DNA of 55,980 bases. It comes from Dysgonamonadaceae bacterium (GTDB lineage Bacteria > Bacteroidota > Bacteroidia > Bacteroidales > Azobacteroidaceae). The DNA lies in contig JAIRYM010000021.1 in the NCBI GenBank assembly GCA_031267615.1, positions 1-55,980 of the forward strand, read 5' to 3'. Made by a program: the position numbers and the translations under genes. The notes under the pieces are model-generated. The model saw nothing but the letters and a program-made list of their open reading frames with translations, searched no databases and was not told where the DNA came from. Shown here piece after piece: positions 43,961-52,614 of this stretch (position 1 is its first letter; each line of letters opens with the position of its first letter).

Positions 43961-44250
43961 TCCGTTTCGCGCCATCCGGAAATGCTTCCGGTACAGTCAT
44001 TGCGAATAACAAAGCAATCCGGAAATATTTAGTCCACACGTACAAACATCTCGTCCCTAAGGACAAGCCTTTGGCTTCTGGGGACGAGCCTTTTGCGGAT
44101 GTCCCCCAGTCTCTTGGGGACATCCCCCAGTCTTTGGCGGATATCCCCCAGTCTTTGGCGGATATCCCTCAGCCTTTGGCGGATATCCCCCAGCCTTTGG
44201 CGGATATCCCCCAGCTGTTGAGAAATTACAATATTGTATATATATATTAA
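43891..44250 (+). CDS. Frame behind the poly-C tract containing GYVIIRF and array B
   Basis: In the phase one base away from the leader, a frame from GTG 43891 runs 119 codons: SVNAILPPPPPRN, AGYVIIRFAPSGN, KYLVHTYKHLV, then the array B seven-residue repeats (PQSLADI, PQPLADI), ending NYNIVYIY 21 bp before the gene at 44272. GYVIIRF and the poly-Pro in the same phase recur behind the leader at 55794. It may be expressed only after slippage at the C tract or from the weak GTG. Function unknown. Confidence 0.4.
   Translation: MSVNAILPPPPPRNDTVSAGYVIIRFAPSGNASGTVIANNKAIRKYLVHTYKHLVPKDKPLASGDEPFADVPQSLGDIPQSLADIPQSLADIPQPLADIPQPLADIPQLLRNYNIVYIY
43912..43927 (+). repeat. Homopolymer C16
   Basis: Sixteen C residues between the leader and the GYVIIRF frame. 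The corresponding tract behind the leader at 55794 has 12 C. Such runs change length readily during replication and in sequencing. Confidence 0.9.
44047..44214 (+). repeat. Tandem array B: 8 units of exactly 21 bp
   Basis: The last five units carry the core TTTGGCGGATATCCCYCAG or a near match; the first ones diverge (ending GGGGACGAG, GGACAAG). In the phase of the 43891 frame each unit is seven codons, P-Q-[S/P]-L-A-D-I. The array ends 57 bp before the paralogous gene at 44272. Period and position equal those of array A although the sequence is unrelated. Confidence 0.9.
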
Positions 44251-44271
44251 CTTTTTAAAAACAGTTTTTTT

Positions 44272-44931
44272 ATGAAAAGACATGATTTTATCCCTAAAAA
44301 AGATTCCGAACTTGTAGCCTGGGCAATCAATTTCTGCGCTCAGATAATCGCCAATGCTATCCGGTGGTTGATCCCTCAACCGGAAGTAGATGAACTGATG
44401 GAAAACTGCGACCGGTTTTGCAAACTGCATGACAGGGCAGACAGCCCTGCGAAAAACGCGATCATCGTGGCAGAGAAAAACGCAGCACGCAAAACCCTTG
44501 TTACAAACATCAGGGCGTTAGCGAACTTTCGGCTTAAAAACCCGATCATCACAGACGCAGAACGTATCGCGATGGGCCTCCATGTTCACGACGCCACACC
44601 GAGCAGTATCCCTGTTCCAACCACTCGTCCCGTTATTCTCCTCAAAGTTCTTGACGTCAGGCGAATCTCGGCTCACTTCTCCGACATCGACAGCAGCAGC
44701 AAAGCCAGACCCTACGGCATCATTGGCGCTGTCGTTGCATATTCCGTACTCGACACTCCTCCGGCTGACCCCAACGCTCTCACTCGAACCGTTCTGGCAA
44801 CCCGCACTCCCCATACGCTCGAATTTACCGAAGAAGAGCGTGGCAAAACTCTTTACACAGCCATCTGCTGGGAAAACGAAAAAGGACAGAAAGGACCGTG
44901 GAGCGAAATTGAGAGTGCAATAATTCCGTGA
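44272..44931 (+). CDS. Unknown protein, paralogue of 18554-19222
   Basis: This 219-residue protein has no signal peptide. The helical N-terminal part (HDFIPKKDSELVAWAINFCA) is followed by a Ser/Pro/Thr linker (TPSSIPVPTTRPV). The beta-rich C-terminal domain contains TPHTLEFTEEERGKTLYTAI and CWENEKGQKGPWSEIESAII. The start and end motifs are shared with the protein at 18554, and overall spacing is collinear. Both stand behind a 21-bp array. It is followed by the FGE-type gene at 45067, possibly in the same transcript. I do not know the function. Confidence 0.7.
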   Translation: MKRHDFIPKKDSELVAWAINFCAQIIANAIRWLIPQPEVDELMENCDRFCKLHDRADSPAKNAIIVAEKNAARKTLVTNIRALANFRLKNPIITDAERIAMGLHVHDATPSSIPVPTTRPVILLKVLDVRRISAHFSDIDSSSKARPYGIIGAVVAYSVLDTPPADPNALTRTVLATRTPHTLEFTEEERGKTLYTAICWENEKGQKGPWSEIESAIIP

Positions 44932-44952
44932 GACAATGACAGCCAATGCACA

Positions 44953-45008
44953 CAGGTATCGAAATAAAAGATTCTTTTCATTTGTGGTCAATAAAGTTGC
45001 GATACCTG
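44953..45008 (+). other. Inverted repeat CAGGTATCG / CGATACCTG in the gap before the FGE-type gene
   Basis: Nine-base perfect arms separated by 38 bases, between the stop at 44931 and the ATG at 45067. No T run follows, so an operator, a leader structure or a chance pairing are all possible. Confidence 0.4.
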
Positions 45009-45066
45009 TTGCGTTTGGTTTTCATATAAAAACTATTAAACAATCACTTCTAAATTTTATAAAACA

Positions 45067-46503
45067 ATGAAAACGATTCTTTTAACAATGACGGCGCTCT
45101 TCATGTTGAGCGCAATTGGCGCTTCGGCGCAGGTAACTATCGGTGAACTCAAAGATCCTGAAAGTTTTTCCATACTTGAGTTAGAAGGCGGCGGTACACG
45201 CGGGCTGCGACTTCCGCAGCTTGACTCCGACCAGCGCGATGCGCTTGATTTCACAGGACACGAGACGGCAGCCCTCGGCCTGCAGATCTTCAACATTGAC
45301 ACACAGTGCGTCGAGACATGGAACGGAGTGGAGTGGATACAGGCGTGTTACAACAACACCCCAACCCCGCCGCCCGAACCGCTCTCCGCCGTCTCTTGCG
45401 GCATAACAACAAGCGACAACCTGACCTTTACCGCCCCGGACGATAACGCAGTAAAGTACGAGTTCTTTGACGGCACAGCTTCTCAGGGCAAGCGGAGCAG
45501 CAACAGCGTCACCTTTGCCACTACACGGATGCCAGCCAATATAAGCGTAAAGTACTATTACCCTCTCTCGTTCTTGAAGCCAAAGATGCTTCCGGTTGCA
45601 GGCAACAACGGCGTTGCCTGGCACCATACCAATGCCACCGCCACAACTACCACTGTTGCCATTCCCGACTTTACCATGAGTGAAACCCAGATCACCCAGG
45701 CACAGTTCGAGGCTGTCTTTCCTGACAGAGCCCAGGTTACCACTCTTGCTTACAATCAACACAGTTATAATTACTTTAGTTGCAAGAATACTACTGATAA
45801 CAGCGCCGATGTTTCCATGCCCTCATCCTCCAAACCTGCAGAGATGATCAACTGGTATGACGCTATTGCTTATTGCAACAAGCTTAGCGCGATAGAAGGA
45901 AAAGAGCTGTGTTACAGCGTAAAGGTCGACGGTTATGAAGTAGACTGGTTAGAACTTAAATATACAGATATACCATCAACCACTGACGCTAACTGGGATG
46001 CAGCCACCTGCAATTTCACAAAGAACGGCTACCGCCTTCCCACCAGCAGTGAATGGGAATACGCGGCTCGTGGCGGTACAGCCAATACCAGTCCTGTCTA
46101 TTCCGGTTCTGCATATAGCACTTCCGGCAGTGATGATACCGCCGCTCTGGATACAGTTGGCTGGTACACGGGCAATTCGACTATAGATTCAAAATACAGT
46201 ACCCGCCCTGTGAAGACTAAAACCGCCAATGCGTTTGGTCTTTATGATATGAGTGGCAATGTATGGGAGTGGTGCTGGAACTGGTATGAGCAAGGTTCGG
46301 ATACTGATGGATTTCCTTGTGCTACACCGACAGCAGACAGCTATGTTTCCTCAAGTAAGAACGCGTCCTACCCCTCCCGCGTTGTTCGCGGCGGCAGCTG
46401 GAACAGTAGCGCTAGCGACTGCCGCGTTTCGGACCGGTACGGCAGCAGCGGCACCCCGTGGTACCGGGCCACCTACTATGGGTTTCGGGTTGTTTGCAGG
46501 TAG
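45067..46503 (+). CDS. Secreted FGE/C-type-lectin-fold protein, likely diversity-generating retroelement target
   Basis: This 478-residue protein has a signal peptide (MKTILLTMTALFMLSAIGASA). An N-terminal Bacteroidota surface module follows (VTIGELKDPESFSILELEGG, AALGLQIFNIDTQCVETWNG), with a Thr/Pro linker near 97. The FGE-sulfatase (C-type lectin) domain covers about residues 185-478: FTMSETQITQAQFEAVF, NWYDAIAYCNKLS, YRLPTSSEWEYAARGG, FGLYDMSGNVWEWCWNWYEQ, VVRGGSWN and GFRVV. The terminal 30 residues are the usual variable region of retroelement-diversified lectins. Active formylglycine-generating cysteines are not evident, so binding rather than catalysis is likely. No TAnnTTTG promoter precedes it directly. 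Confidence 0.85.
   Translation: MKTILLTMTALFMLSAIGASAQVTIGELKDPESFSILELEGGGTRGLRLPQLDSDQRDALDFTGHETAALGLQIFNIDTQCVETWNGVEWIQACYNNTPTPPPEPLSAVSCGITTSDNLTFTAPDDNAVKYEFFDGTASQGKRSSNSVTFATTRMPANISVKYYYPLSFLKPKMLPVAGNNGVAWHHTNATATTTTVAIPDFTMSETQITQAQFEAVFPDRAQVTTLAYNQHSYNYFSCKNTTDNSADVSMPSSSKPAEMINWYDAIAYCNKLSAIEGKELCYSVKVDGYEVDWLELKYTDIPSTTDANWDAATCNFTKNGYRLPTSSEWEYAARGGTANTSPVYSGSAYSTSGSDDTAALDTVGWYTGNSTIDSKYSTRPVKTKTANAFGLYDMSGNVWEWCWNWYEQGSDTDGFPCATPTADSYVSSSKNASYPSRVVRGGSWNSSASDCRVSDRYGSSGTPWYRATYYGFRVVCR
46387..46500 (+). other. Variable region of a diversity-generating retroelement target (inferred)
   Basis: Between the constant GGSW and GFRVV the codons read AAC AGT AGC GCT AGC GAC, then TGC CGC GTT TCG, GAC CGG TAC GGC AGC AGC, GGC ACC CCG TGG TAC CGG, GCC ACC TAC TAT. 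Nearly every variable codon ends in C or T and is one or two changes at the first two bases from AAC/AAT, while constant Cys, Arg, Val, Trp and Gly codons lack A there. This is what adenine-directed mutagenesis of an Asn-rich template produces. The template and reverse transcriptase are not in the window. Confidence 0.7.
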
Positions 46504-46523
46504 CAGCCTGAAAATTATAAATC

Positions 46524-46535
46524 GGTCGATCGACC
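46524..46535. other. Perfect palindrome GGTCGATCGACC after the variable region
   Basis: A 12-base self-complementary sequence 21 bp behind the stop codon of the lectin gene. Hairpins or cruciforms just downstream of the variable region assist mutagenic homing in several retroelements. Confidence 0.5.
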
Positions 46536-46676
46536 TTGCGGTGCGCTGTGTGAAGGAATAAAAATTGACTGTTAGAAAAGAGGCTGTTTCAAAAACTTTT
46601 TTGGGCGGCCTTTTTTATATGAAAAAGGTCAAAGATAAATATGTGGACTGAAGCAAAGAAGCGGAGCAAATATTTT

Positions 46677-46708
46677 TTTGCTTTTTTCAAACAAAATTAT
46701 TACTTTTG
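46677..46708 (+). promoter_or_regulatory. Promoter TTTG-N20-TACTTTTG for the DUF1080 lipoprotein
   Basis: Consensus elements about 52 bp before the ATG at 46761. A GGCTGTTTCAAAA arm of a dispersed repeat lies upstream at about 46585. Confidence 0.72.
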
Positions 46709-46760
46709 CAGCCTGATTCAGAAGAAATGTTTATCTATTTAATAATTAAATTTTATAAAA

Positions 46761-47651
46761 ATGAAAAAAATCGGTTTATTCACAGTGATTATTGCCGCAG
46801 GGCTTTTCTCAGCCTGTAGCGGCGGACAAAAGAAAGCAGAAGCGCCCGCAGAACCAGCAGCGCCTGCTAATCCTGATTTAGTAGCTGAAACGGCGGAAGA
46901 AACTTACATTGATTCCACTGCAACCTGTCCTGCTTACGTGCTTGTCAACAAACTTCAAGCAAATCTTGATGAGTTCAATAAAGACAATGACGGCTACATC
47001 ACTATCTTCGACGGCACGTTCAAAGGCTGGCGTGGCTATCTGAAAGATACCGTTCCCGGACGCTGGATTATCGAAGATGGCGCTATTAAATTCAACGGTT
47101 CAGGAGGCGGCGAGGCACAGGTAAAAGACGGCGGCGACCTTGTTTTCGCTCACAAGTTCAAAAATTTTGAACTGTCTGTCGACTGGAAAGTAGCGAAAGG
47201 CTCAAATTCAGGAATTCTTTATTTGGCGCAGGAAGTGAAAGGGCAGCCGATTTATATTTCTGCTCCCGAAAGTCAGGTTTTGGACAATGAAAATCATCCG
47301 GACGCGAAGCTCGGCATCGACGGCAACCGTCAGTCATCTTCGCTATACGATATGATTCCCGCAAAACCGCAAAATTCTAAACCGTTCGAACAATGGAACA
47401 ATACGAAAATTACTGTTTACAAAGGAACGGTCATTCACGAACAAAACGGTAAAGTCGTACTGGAATATCATCTTTGGACTCCGAAATGGACAGAAATGCT
47501 GCAAAACAGCAAGTTCAATCAAAAAGACTGGCCCCTTGCATTCGAATTGCTCAACAACTGCGGAGGCGCTAATCACGAAGGTTACATTGGCTTGCAAGAT
47601 CACGGCGACGATGTGTGGTTTAAAAATATCCGAGTAAAAATCACAGATTGA
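46761..47651 (+). CDS. DUF1080 (3-keto-disaccharide hydrolase-like) lipoprotein
   Basis: This is a 296-residue protein. The signal peptide has lipobox LFSAC (MKKIGLFTVIIAAGLFSACS), followed by an Ala/Pro/Glu-rich linker (25-45). The DUF1080 jelly-roll domain spans about 75-296: ITIFDGTFKGWRGYLKDTVP, FELSVDWKVAKGSNSGILYL, QVLDNENHPDAKLGIDGNRQ, and the final EGYIGLQDHGDDVWFKNIRV. The family binds or hydrolyses glucose-type disaccharides, including 3-keto sugars. It is monocistronic with its own promoter. Confidence 0.85.
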   Translation: MKKIGLFTVIIAAGLFSACSGGQKKAEAPAEPAAPANPDLVAETAEETYIDSTATCPAYVLVNKLQANLDEFNKDNDGYITIFDGTFKGWRGYLKDTVPGRWIIEDGAIKFNGSGGGEAQVKDGGDLVFAHKFKNFELSVDWKVAKGSNSGILYLAQEVKGQPIYISAPESQVLDNENHPDAKLGIDGNRQSSSLYDMIPAKPQNSKPFEQWNNTKITVYKGTVIHEQNGKVVLEYHLWTPKWTEMLQNSKFNQKDWPLAFELLNNCGGANHEGYIGLQDHGDDVWFKNIRVKITD

Positions 47652-47661
47652 ACATAAAATA

Positions 47662-47693
47662 TTTGTTTATTTGTAAAATTAGTTGTACCTTTG
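47662..47693 (+). promoter_or_regulatory. Promoter TTTG-N20-TACCTTTG for rpmH
   Basis: Consensus elements 45 bp before the ATG at 47738. Confidence 0.75.
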
Positions 47694-47737
47694 CAACCTG
47701 TTTTTACAGAGAAAAAAATAAATAAAATATAAAAACA

Positions 47738-47890
47738 ATGAAACGGACATTTCAACCTCACAACAGGAAAAGAAAGAACAAACACGGATTCCGCAACCGT
47801 ATGGAAACCGCTGACGGACGCAGAGTGCTGGCATCACGCCGCGCCAAAGGACGCAAAAAACTGACGGTATCCGATGAGTATGTAGGATAA
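47738..47890 (+). CDS. rpmH: 50S ribosomal protein L34
   Basis: This 50-residue, very basic protein ([40 protein letters not shown]) is of normal length for Bacteroidota L34. It belongs to the large subunit near the tRNA exit region. It has its own promoter and terminator. In many bacteria it is next to rnpA or dnaA; here neither is present. Confidence 0.96.
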   Translation: MKRTFQPHNRKRKNKHGFRNRMETADGRRVLASRRAKGRKKLTVSDEYVG

Positions 47891-47922
47891 AATCCTGCCT
47901 CTTTTGTTTTCTAATACAAAAA

Positions 47923-47958
47923 AGGGGATAAATTGTTATTGATTTATTCCCTTTTGTA
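47923..47958 (+). terminator. Terminator after rpmH
   Basis: GGGATAAAT / ATTTATTCCC hairpin followed by TTTTGTATTTT; an additional CTCTTTTGT / ACAAAAAAG pairing lies just upstream at about 47899-47926. Confidence 0.7.
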
Positions 47959-47979
47959 TTTTCAATTAAAAAAACAATT

Positions 47980-48432
47980 ATGAGAATCGTAATACAAAGA
48001 GTATCACAAGCATCTGTCAGGGTAGGGGATATGATAAAATCTTCAATAGAAACCGGTTTGCTTGTCCTGCTTGGGATCGAAGATGCAGACGGGAAAGAAG
48101 ATATTGATTATCTGGTTAAAAAAATCGCCGGTCTTCGTCTTTTCGATGATGAAAACGGAGTTATGAACCGTTCGGTAATTGATATTGACGGCGAGATACT
48201 TTGCGTCAGCCAGTTTACGCTTCACGCTTCGACAAAAAAAGGCAACCGTCCATCGTATATCCGTGCCTCAAAAGGCGAGATTGCGGAGCCACTATACAAT
48301 GAATTTGTGAATATACTTTCAGATGCGACAGGTAAACAAGTAAAAACAGGCAAATTTGGAGCTATGATGAAAGTAGAACTGCTTAACGATGGACCTGTAA
48401 CCATCATTATGGACTCAAAACAGAAAGAATAA
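47980..48432 (+). CDS. dtd: D-aminoacyl-tRNA deacylase
   Basis: This 150-residue dimeric proofreading enzyme removes D-amino acids from tRNA. MRIVIQRVSQASVRVGD is the typical start. The active-site motifs are the SQFTLHAST segment and the Gly-cisPro motif in NDGPVTIIMDS near the C-terminus. The following gene starts 30 bp downstream, so the two and the third gene at 49365 may form an operon. Confidence 0.95.
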   Translation: MRIVIQRVSQASVRVGDMIKSSIETGLLVLLGIEDADGKEDIDYLVKKIAGLRLFDDENGVMNRSVIDIDGEILCVSQFTLHASTKKGNRPSYIRASKGEIAEPLYNEFVNILSDATGKQVKTGKFGAMMKVELLNDGPVTIIMDSKQKE

Positions 48433-48461
48433 TAAAAAAAACGAAGAAGAAAAAATTATTT

Positions 48462-49361
48462 ATGCTTAATTTCAAACCAGTAACAATAGACGACAAAGAC
48501 ATTTTACATTCATTTTTTAGTCGTACAAAGTTCCGTAATTGCGAATTCTCGTTTTCTAATATTTTTTGTTGGAAGCATCTATACAACACAACTTTCGCTG
48601 TTGAAGACGGCTTTCTGTATATTCGATTTCACGTTGCTGCCGACAGAGCGGGCTACCAGTTCCCGCTTGGCGAAGGCTCAATAAAGCAGGCTATTGAGAA
48701 AATCAGCGCTGATGCGGCGGAAAGGAATACTCCGCTTCGATTGTATGCTATAACCTGCGAAATGTTTAAATTGATAGACACAGCTTGCCCTGAAACATTT
48801 ATCTATGAATCAGACAGGGCTTGGAGTGAGTATATTTACAATACGGAAGATTTGATTTCTCTTTCAGGCAAAAAATTTCAATCCAAGCGTAATCATATTC
48901 ACAAATTTAAACGACTTTACGAATGGGAATATATGCCCATAACGCCAGAAATAATACCTGACTGTCGGAAACTCTACCGTCGTTGGTGTGCCGAAAATGG
49001 CGGTTGCGGAGAAGAAACAGCGCTAACAGACGAATGTAGGGCAACTCAAACTGCTTTCGATAATTTTGCAGAACTTGGATTGACAGGCGGCGCTCTACGC
49101 ATCAACGGCGAGATTTTGGCGTATTCTTACGGACAGCCGCTCTGTGAAGATACTTTTGGAGTTCACGCCGAAAAAAGCCTGTATGAAATTGACGGTGGAT
49201 TTACGATGATGAATCAGCAGTTCGCCGAACATAACTGCAAAACATACAAATACATAAACCGCGAAGAAGATTTAGGTCTCGAATCCCTGCGTAAAGCGAA
49301 ACTGTCATACCATCCTGCAATACTGCTCGAAAAAGGGATGATTAGAAAAAAGAATGAATGA
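48462..49361 (+). CDS. DUF2156 acyltransferase-like protein
   Basis: This 299-residue protein has the DUF2156 layout, two GNAT-like folds related to the aminoacyltransferase part of phosphatidylglycerol lysyltransferases. MLNFKPVTIDDKDILHSFFS starts the first; SGKKFQSKRNHIHKFKRLYE and GALRINGEILAYSYGQPLCE lie in the second. It has no membrane segments, so it is the soluble form. Donor and acceptor are unknown. The next gene, also GNAT-like, starts 4 bp downstream. Confidence 0.82.
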   Translation: MLNFKPVTIDDKDILHSFFSRTKFRNCEFSFSNIFCWKHLYNTTFAVEDGFLYIRFHVAADRAGYQFPLGEGSIKQAIEKISADAAERNTPLRLYAITCEMFKLIDTACPETFIYESDRAWSEYIYNTEDLISLSGKKFQSKRNHIHKFKRLYEWEYMPITPEIIPDCRKLYRRWCAENGGCGEETALTDECRATQTAFDNFAELGLTGGALRINGEILAYSYGQPLCEDTFGVHAEKSLYEIDGGFTMMNQQFAEHNCKTYKYINREEDLGLESLRKAKLSYHPAILLEKGMIRKKNE

Positions 49362-49364
49362 GAT

Positions 49365-49916
49365 ATGATAACTTTTGCCTCTGACAGACACAAATCCGCA
49401 CTGAAAGCGATGTGGAAAATTTGCTTTCCTGCTGATGATAACGAGTTTATTGATTTTTATTTTGACAGCGTATATAAAAATGAAGAAACGCCTGTATATC
49501 TGATTGAAGATAAGCCTGTCGCTTCTTTGCAGATATTGCCATACTCATTCAAAATAAATGATGAAACTTTTACTGCTGCGTATCTTTCAGGCGTGATGAC
49601 TCACCCTGCTTGTCGTAAATGCGGATATATGAACGATTTGATTAAGTTTACCATTAAAACGGCTTTTGAATGTGGCTTTGACTATTCTTTTCTTTTGCCG
49701 CAGGAAAAATGGCTATTTGAATTTTATGAAAAATTCGGATTCGCGACCTGCAAGCAAGTCGAATCTAATGTAACTTTGCAACTTGAAAAACACACAGCGT
49801 GGATATTAGAGGATTTTTGGGACAGTGGCGGCGTTTCGCTTTGGACCGGTATGATTTTGCGCTTGAACAAAAATGCACCTGAAATACAGTCGTTTAAAAT
49901 TCCTGTCCAAGAATAA
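49365..49916 (+). CDS. GNAT family acetyltransferase (Eis-like N-terminal half)
   Basis: This 183-residue protein shows ALKAMWKICFPADDNEFIDF, then SGVMTHPACRKCGYMNDLIK, the acetyl-CoA loop region, and LFEFYEKFGFATCKQVES, the usual C-terminal GNAT strand. It resembles the first domain of Eis-type acetyltransferases. It is tightly linked to the DUF2156 gene and overlaps the convergent bamA gene tail by 23 bp. The substrate is unknown. Confidence 0.78.
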   Translation: MITFASDRHKSALKAMWKICFPADDNEFIDFYFDSVYKNEETPVYLIEDKPVASLQILPYSFKINDETFTAAYLSGVMTHPACRKCGYMNDLIKFTIKTAFECGFDYSFLLPQEKWLFEFYEKFGFATCKQVESNVTLQLEKHTAWILEDFWDSGGVSLWTGMILRLNKNAPEIQSFKIPVQE

Positions 49917-52614
49917 AGTGGAACTGGCTTCCGGAAATTCCTGCACCGAGTGTCGCTTCGTCGAAACCATAACCCCAATCAATACCCATCAAACCAATCA
50001 TAGGCAAGAAAACTCTTGCGCCGAAGCCTGCTGAACGCTTAAGTGCCAGCGGATTAAAATCGCGAATATTTGACCATAGATTGCCAGCTTCAAGAAATGC
50101 GAGAGCGTAAATTGTAGAAGATGCTTCAAGAATGAGCGGATAACGAAATTCCATCGAAAGACGAGTATAAGCGTAACCTTCGTAACCGAGCGAGCCGTTG
50201 CTGTAACCGCGCAATCCGATAGTTTCCTGTCCATACATAGTCGAGTAACCCGTCATTCCGTCGCCACCCATATAAAAGGTTTCAAACGGCGTTTTTTTAT
50301 ACGGATCATACGAGCCGATAAATCCGTATTCTACGCGGCTCATAAGTACAGGCGTGCGTTTTGTTTTATCGTTCACCGATTCTCTGTCTGGTTTTTCGAG
50401 AGGAATAAATATTTTCGCTTTAAATTTCCATTTGTGGTACTCAACCCATTTGTATCGATGACTGTTTACCTCATTCAGTTGGTCGGTGTTATTTGCAAGA
50501 GTAGCATTAAGAGCCTCGTTGTAAAGTTCTTCATATTTACCTTTCTTTTCCAATTTGGAATATGGTGGAGTGAGATTGACAGACAAAGAGAACTGTGAAC
50601 CTTTACGGGTATAGAGCGGGTTGTCGATTGAGCTGCGTGAAAGATTCAATCCAAGCGAGATAGCATTAGAATTGCCTTCCTTCATATCGCCAAAGCCGTA
50701 ACTCCAATTTTTCAGCATATAGTGCTGATATGAAATATCGGTTGCAAAGTTAAAATAGAAATCAGGCCACGAAAGGCGTTTGCCAAAACTTACCGATGTG
50801 CCGAAAATTTTCAACCATTTGTTTTCATCGTATGCTACGCTGCCGTAATAGTCGCCACCACCATAACTGTAATACGGATTTGAGTACATTTGTTGATAAT
50901 AGCGGTTGTCCACACCTGTAGTTTGCATATAGTATGCACTGACTGACAGTGAATTTGGACGTTTTCCTCCAAGCCAAGGCTCAAGGAAAGAGATGCTGTA
51001 TGACTGATAATAGCGTCCGTTAGTTTGTCCGCTCAAAACGAGTGTCTGTCCTTCACCTTGCGGAAGAATGCCTTTGTAGGTTGAAGGGTGAATCATGTTT
51101 TTGAACGAGAAGTTAGAGAATTTGAAGCTCAAGCGCCCGATGATTCCTGTCTGTCCCCATCCTGCCGAAAATTCTACCTGGTCGTTTGCTTTTGGCGTAA
51201 GGTTGTATTGCAAATCAACCGTTCCCGTTTCCTGATTCGGAATCGGCTGTATATCCATGTGTTCGGGGTCGAAATGTCCTGTTTGAGCAATTTCACGGGC
51301 TGAGTTCACAAACAGTTCCTTACTGAAAAGTTGTCCGGGTTTAGTCAGCAGTTCACGGCGGATAATATCTTCATAAATCCTTTCATTTCCGTTTATAATA
51401 ACGCGATTAACTGTTGCCTTACGCCCTTCTCTGATACGGATTTCTAAATCAACAGAATCATTTTCGACATAAGTTTCAACTGGATATATTTCGGAAAAGA
51501 TATATCCATTATTATAATAAAGGTTTGCTATAGCATCGTCGTCCTGTCTCAATCTGTCGTCAAGTTTTTTCTGATTATAGACATCGCCTGATTTCATATT
51601 CAAAAAATCTTCAAGCCCGTCAAAACCATTTGTACGGCTGGTAGAGTAAATTGTATTGCCCACCCAGACAATGTTTCTTATATGATATTTTTCGCCTTCA
51701 TTAACGTTTATATAAATTGCAACTTTTTTATCGTTAACAGGAATCACGCTGTCGGAAATGATTTCGGCGTCGCGATAGCCTTTTTCATTATATTTATTTA
51801 TCAGATTTCCTTTATCCGTATTATATTCTTCTTCAACATATTTTTTTGTACTGAACAGTTTACGAATATTAAGCCACGGATTTTTCTTCAAACTAAAACC
51901 TGCATTTGTTTTCTTCATAGCCATTCGCAAGTCGTAATACGACACGTTTTCATTGCCGTTTATGATGATTTCACGGATTTTGGTTTTTGTATTTTTATTT
52001 ACATCAATGTTCAGAATCATCTTACCCGGATTCGATAAATCGTCAATCTGACGGACAGTTATATCGGCATTACTGAAGCCTTTTTCGTCGTAATAATCTT
52101 TTATACGTTTGTGTGAAAGTCGTAGTAAATTTGGAGTCAAAGTAGAATTTTTTGCCATTCCGATTTTTGTCTCCAAGTCTTCACGCTCGCCTTTTTTCAC
52201 TCCTTGATAGCGAATTTCAGAGATTGTTGGATTTGGTTTTAATGCGATTTCGAGCCATACGCTGTCTTCAGTTTTGCGAGTTGCAAAAATAGCAGCGTCG
52301 GAAAACAAGCCATGTTTCCAAAAGTTCTTCACGGCGGTTGTAATTTCCTGCCCTGGTATTGTAATTTGTTGTCCGACGGCAAGTCCCGAAATACCTATCA
52401 TCATATAATCTTCATATTTCATACCTTCAATACCCGTAACCTTTATTTCGGCGATATTATATTTGTGATTGTCGGTAAGAGAATATGAAATAACAGGTAA
52501 CTTGGCAGTGTCAGTGTCTGCTGTTGCCTGTGATTGAGCCGAAACGGTGAGTGCGGCTGTTGCCGTAACGAAAAATAGGAGTATTTTTTTCAACATATTT
52601 AATTTTCTATTCAT
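49894..52614 (-). CDS. bamA: Outer membrane protein assembly factor BamA
   Basis: This 906-residue protein inserts beta-barrel proteins in the outer membrane. The signal peptide is in [20 protein letters not shown]. About five POTRA repeats fill residues 45-480 ([40 protein letters not shown]). The 16-strand barrel begins [20 protein letters not shown], has the lid-barrel-lock type [10 protein letters not shown] and [19 protein letters not shown], and ends FHFILGQEF with a terminal Phe. Its ATG overlaps the uppS stop (ATGA), so they are coupled. Confidence 0.95.
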   Translation of the reverse strand: MNRKLNMLKKILLFFVTATAALTVSAQSQATADTDTAKLPVISYSLTDNHKYNIAEIKVTGIEGMKYEDYMMIGISGLAVGQQITIPGQEITTAVKNFWKHGLFSDAAIFATRKTEDSVWLEIALKPNPTISEIRYQGVKKGEREDLETKIGMAKNSTLTPNLLRLSHKRIKDYYDEKGFSNADITVRQIDDLSNPGKMILNIDVNKNTKTKIREIIINGNENVSYYDLRMAMKKTNAGFSLKKNPWLNIRKLFSTKKYVEEEYNTDKGNLINKYNEKGYRDAEIISDSVIPVNDKKVAIYINVNEGEKYHIRNIVWVGNTIYSTSRTNGFDGLEDFLNMKSGDVYNQKKLDDRLRQDDDAIANLYYNNGYIFSEIYPVETYVENDSVDLEIRIREGRKATVNRVIINGNERIYEDIIRRELLTKPGQLFSKELFVNSAREIAQTGHFDPEHMDIQPIPNQETGTVDLQYNLTPKANDQVEFSAGWGQTGIIGRLSFKFSNFSFKNMIHPSTYKGILPQGEGQTLVLSGQTNGRYYQSYSISFLEPWLGGKRPNSLSVSAYYMQTTGVDNRYYQQMYSNPYYSYGGGDYYGSVAYDENKWLKIFGTSVSFGKRLSWPDFYFNFATDISYQHYMLKNWSYGFGDMKEGNSNAISLGLNLSRSSIDNPLYTRKGSQFSLSVNLTPPYSKLEKKGKYEELYNEALNATLANNTDQLNEVNSHRYKWVEYHKWKFKAKIFIPLEKPDRESVNDKTKRTPVLMSRVEYGFIGSYDPYKKTPFETFYMGGDGMTGYSTMYGQETIGLRGYSNGSLGYEGYAYTRLSMEFRYPLILEASSTIYALAFLEAGNLWSNIRDFNPLALKRSAGFGARVFLPMIGLMGIDWGYGFDEATLGAGISGSQFHFILGQEF

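Noticed and set aside
45181..45762. 193-codon minus-strand frame inside the FGE-type gene
   Set aside because: Antisense shadow of a well-supported gene; no start context or domain.
45067..46503. Genuine formylglycine-generating enzyme
   Set aside because: The fold is recognisable, but the protein is secreted, no sulfatase is nearby, I do not see the catalytic cysteine pair, and the C-terminus has a diversified binding surface.
47343..47603. Minus-strand frame within the DUF1080 gene
   Set aside because: Shadow frame of a conserved gene with its own promoter and signal peptide.
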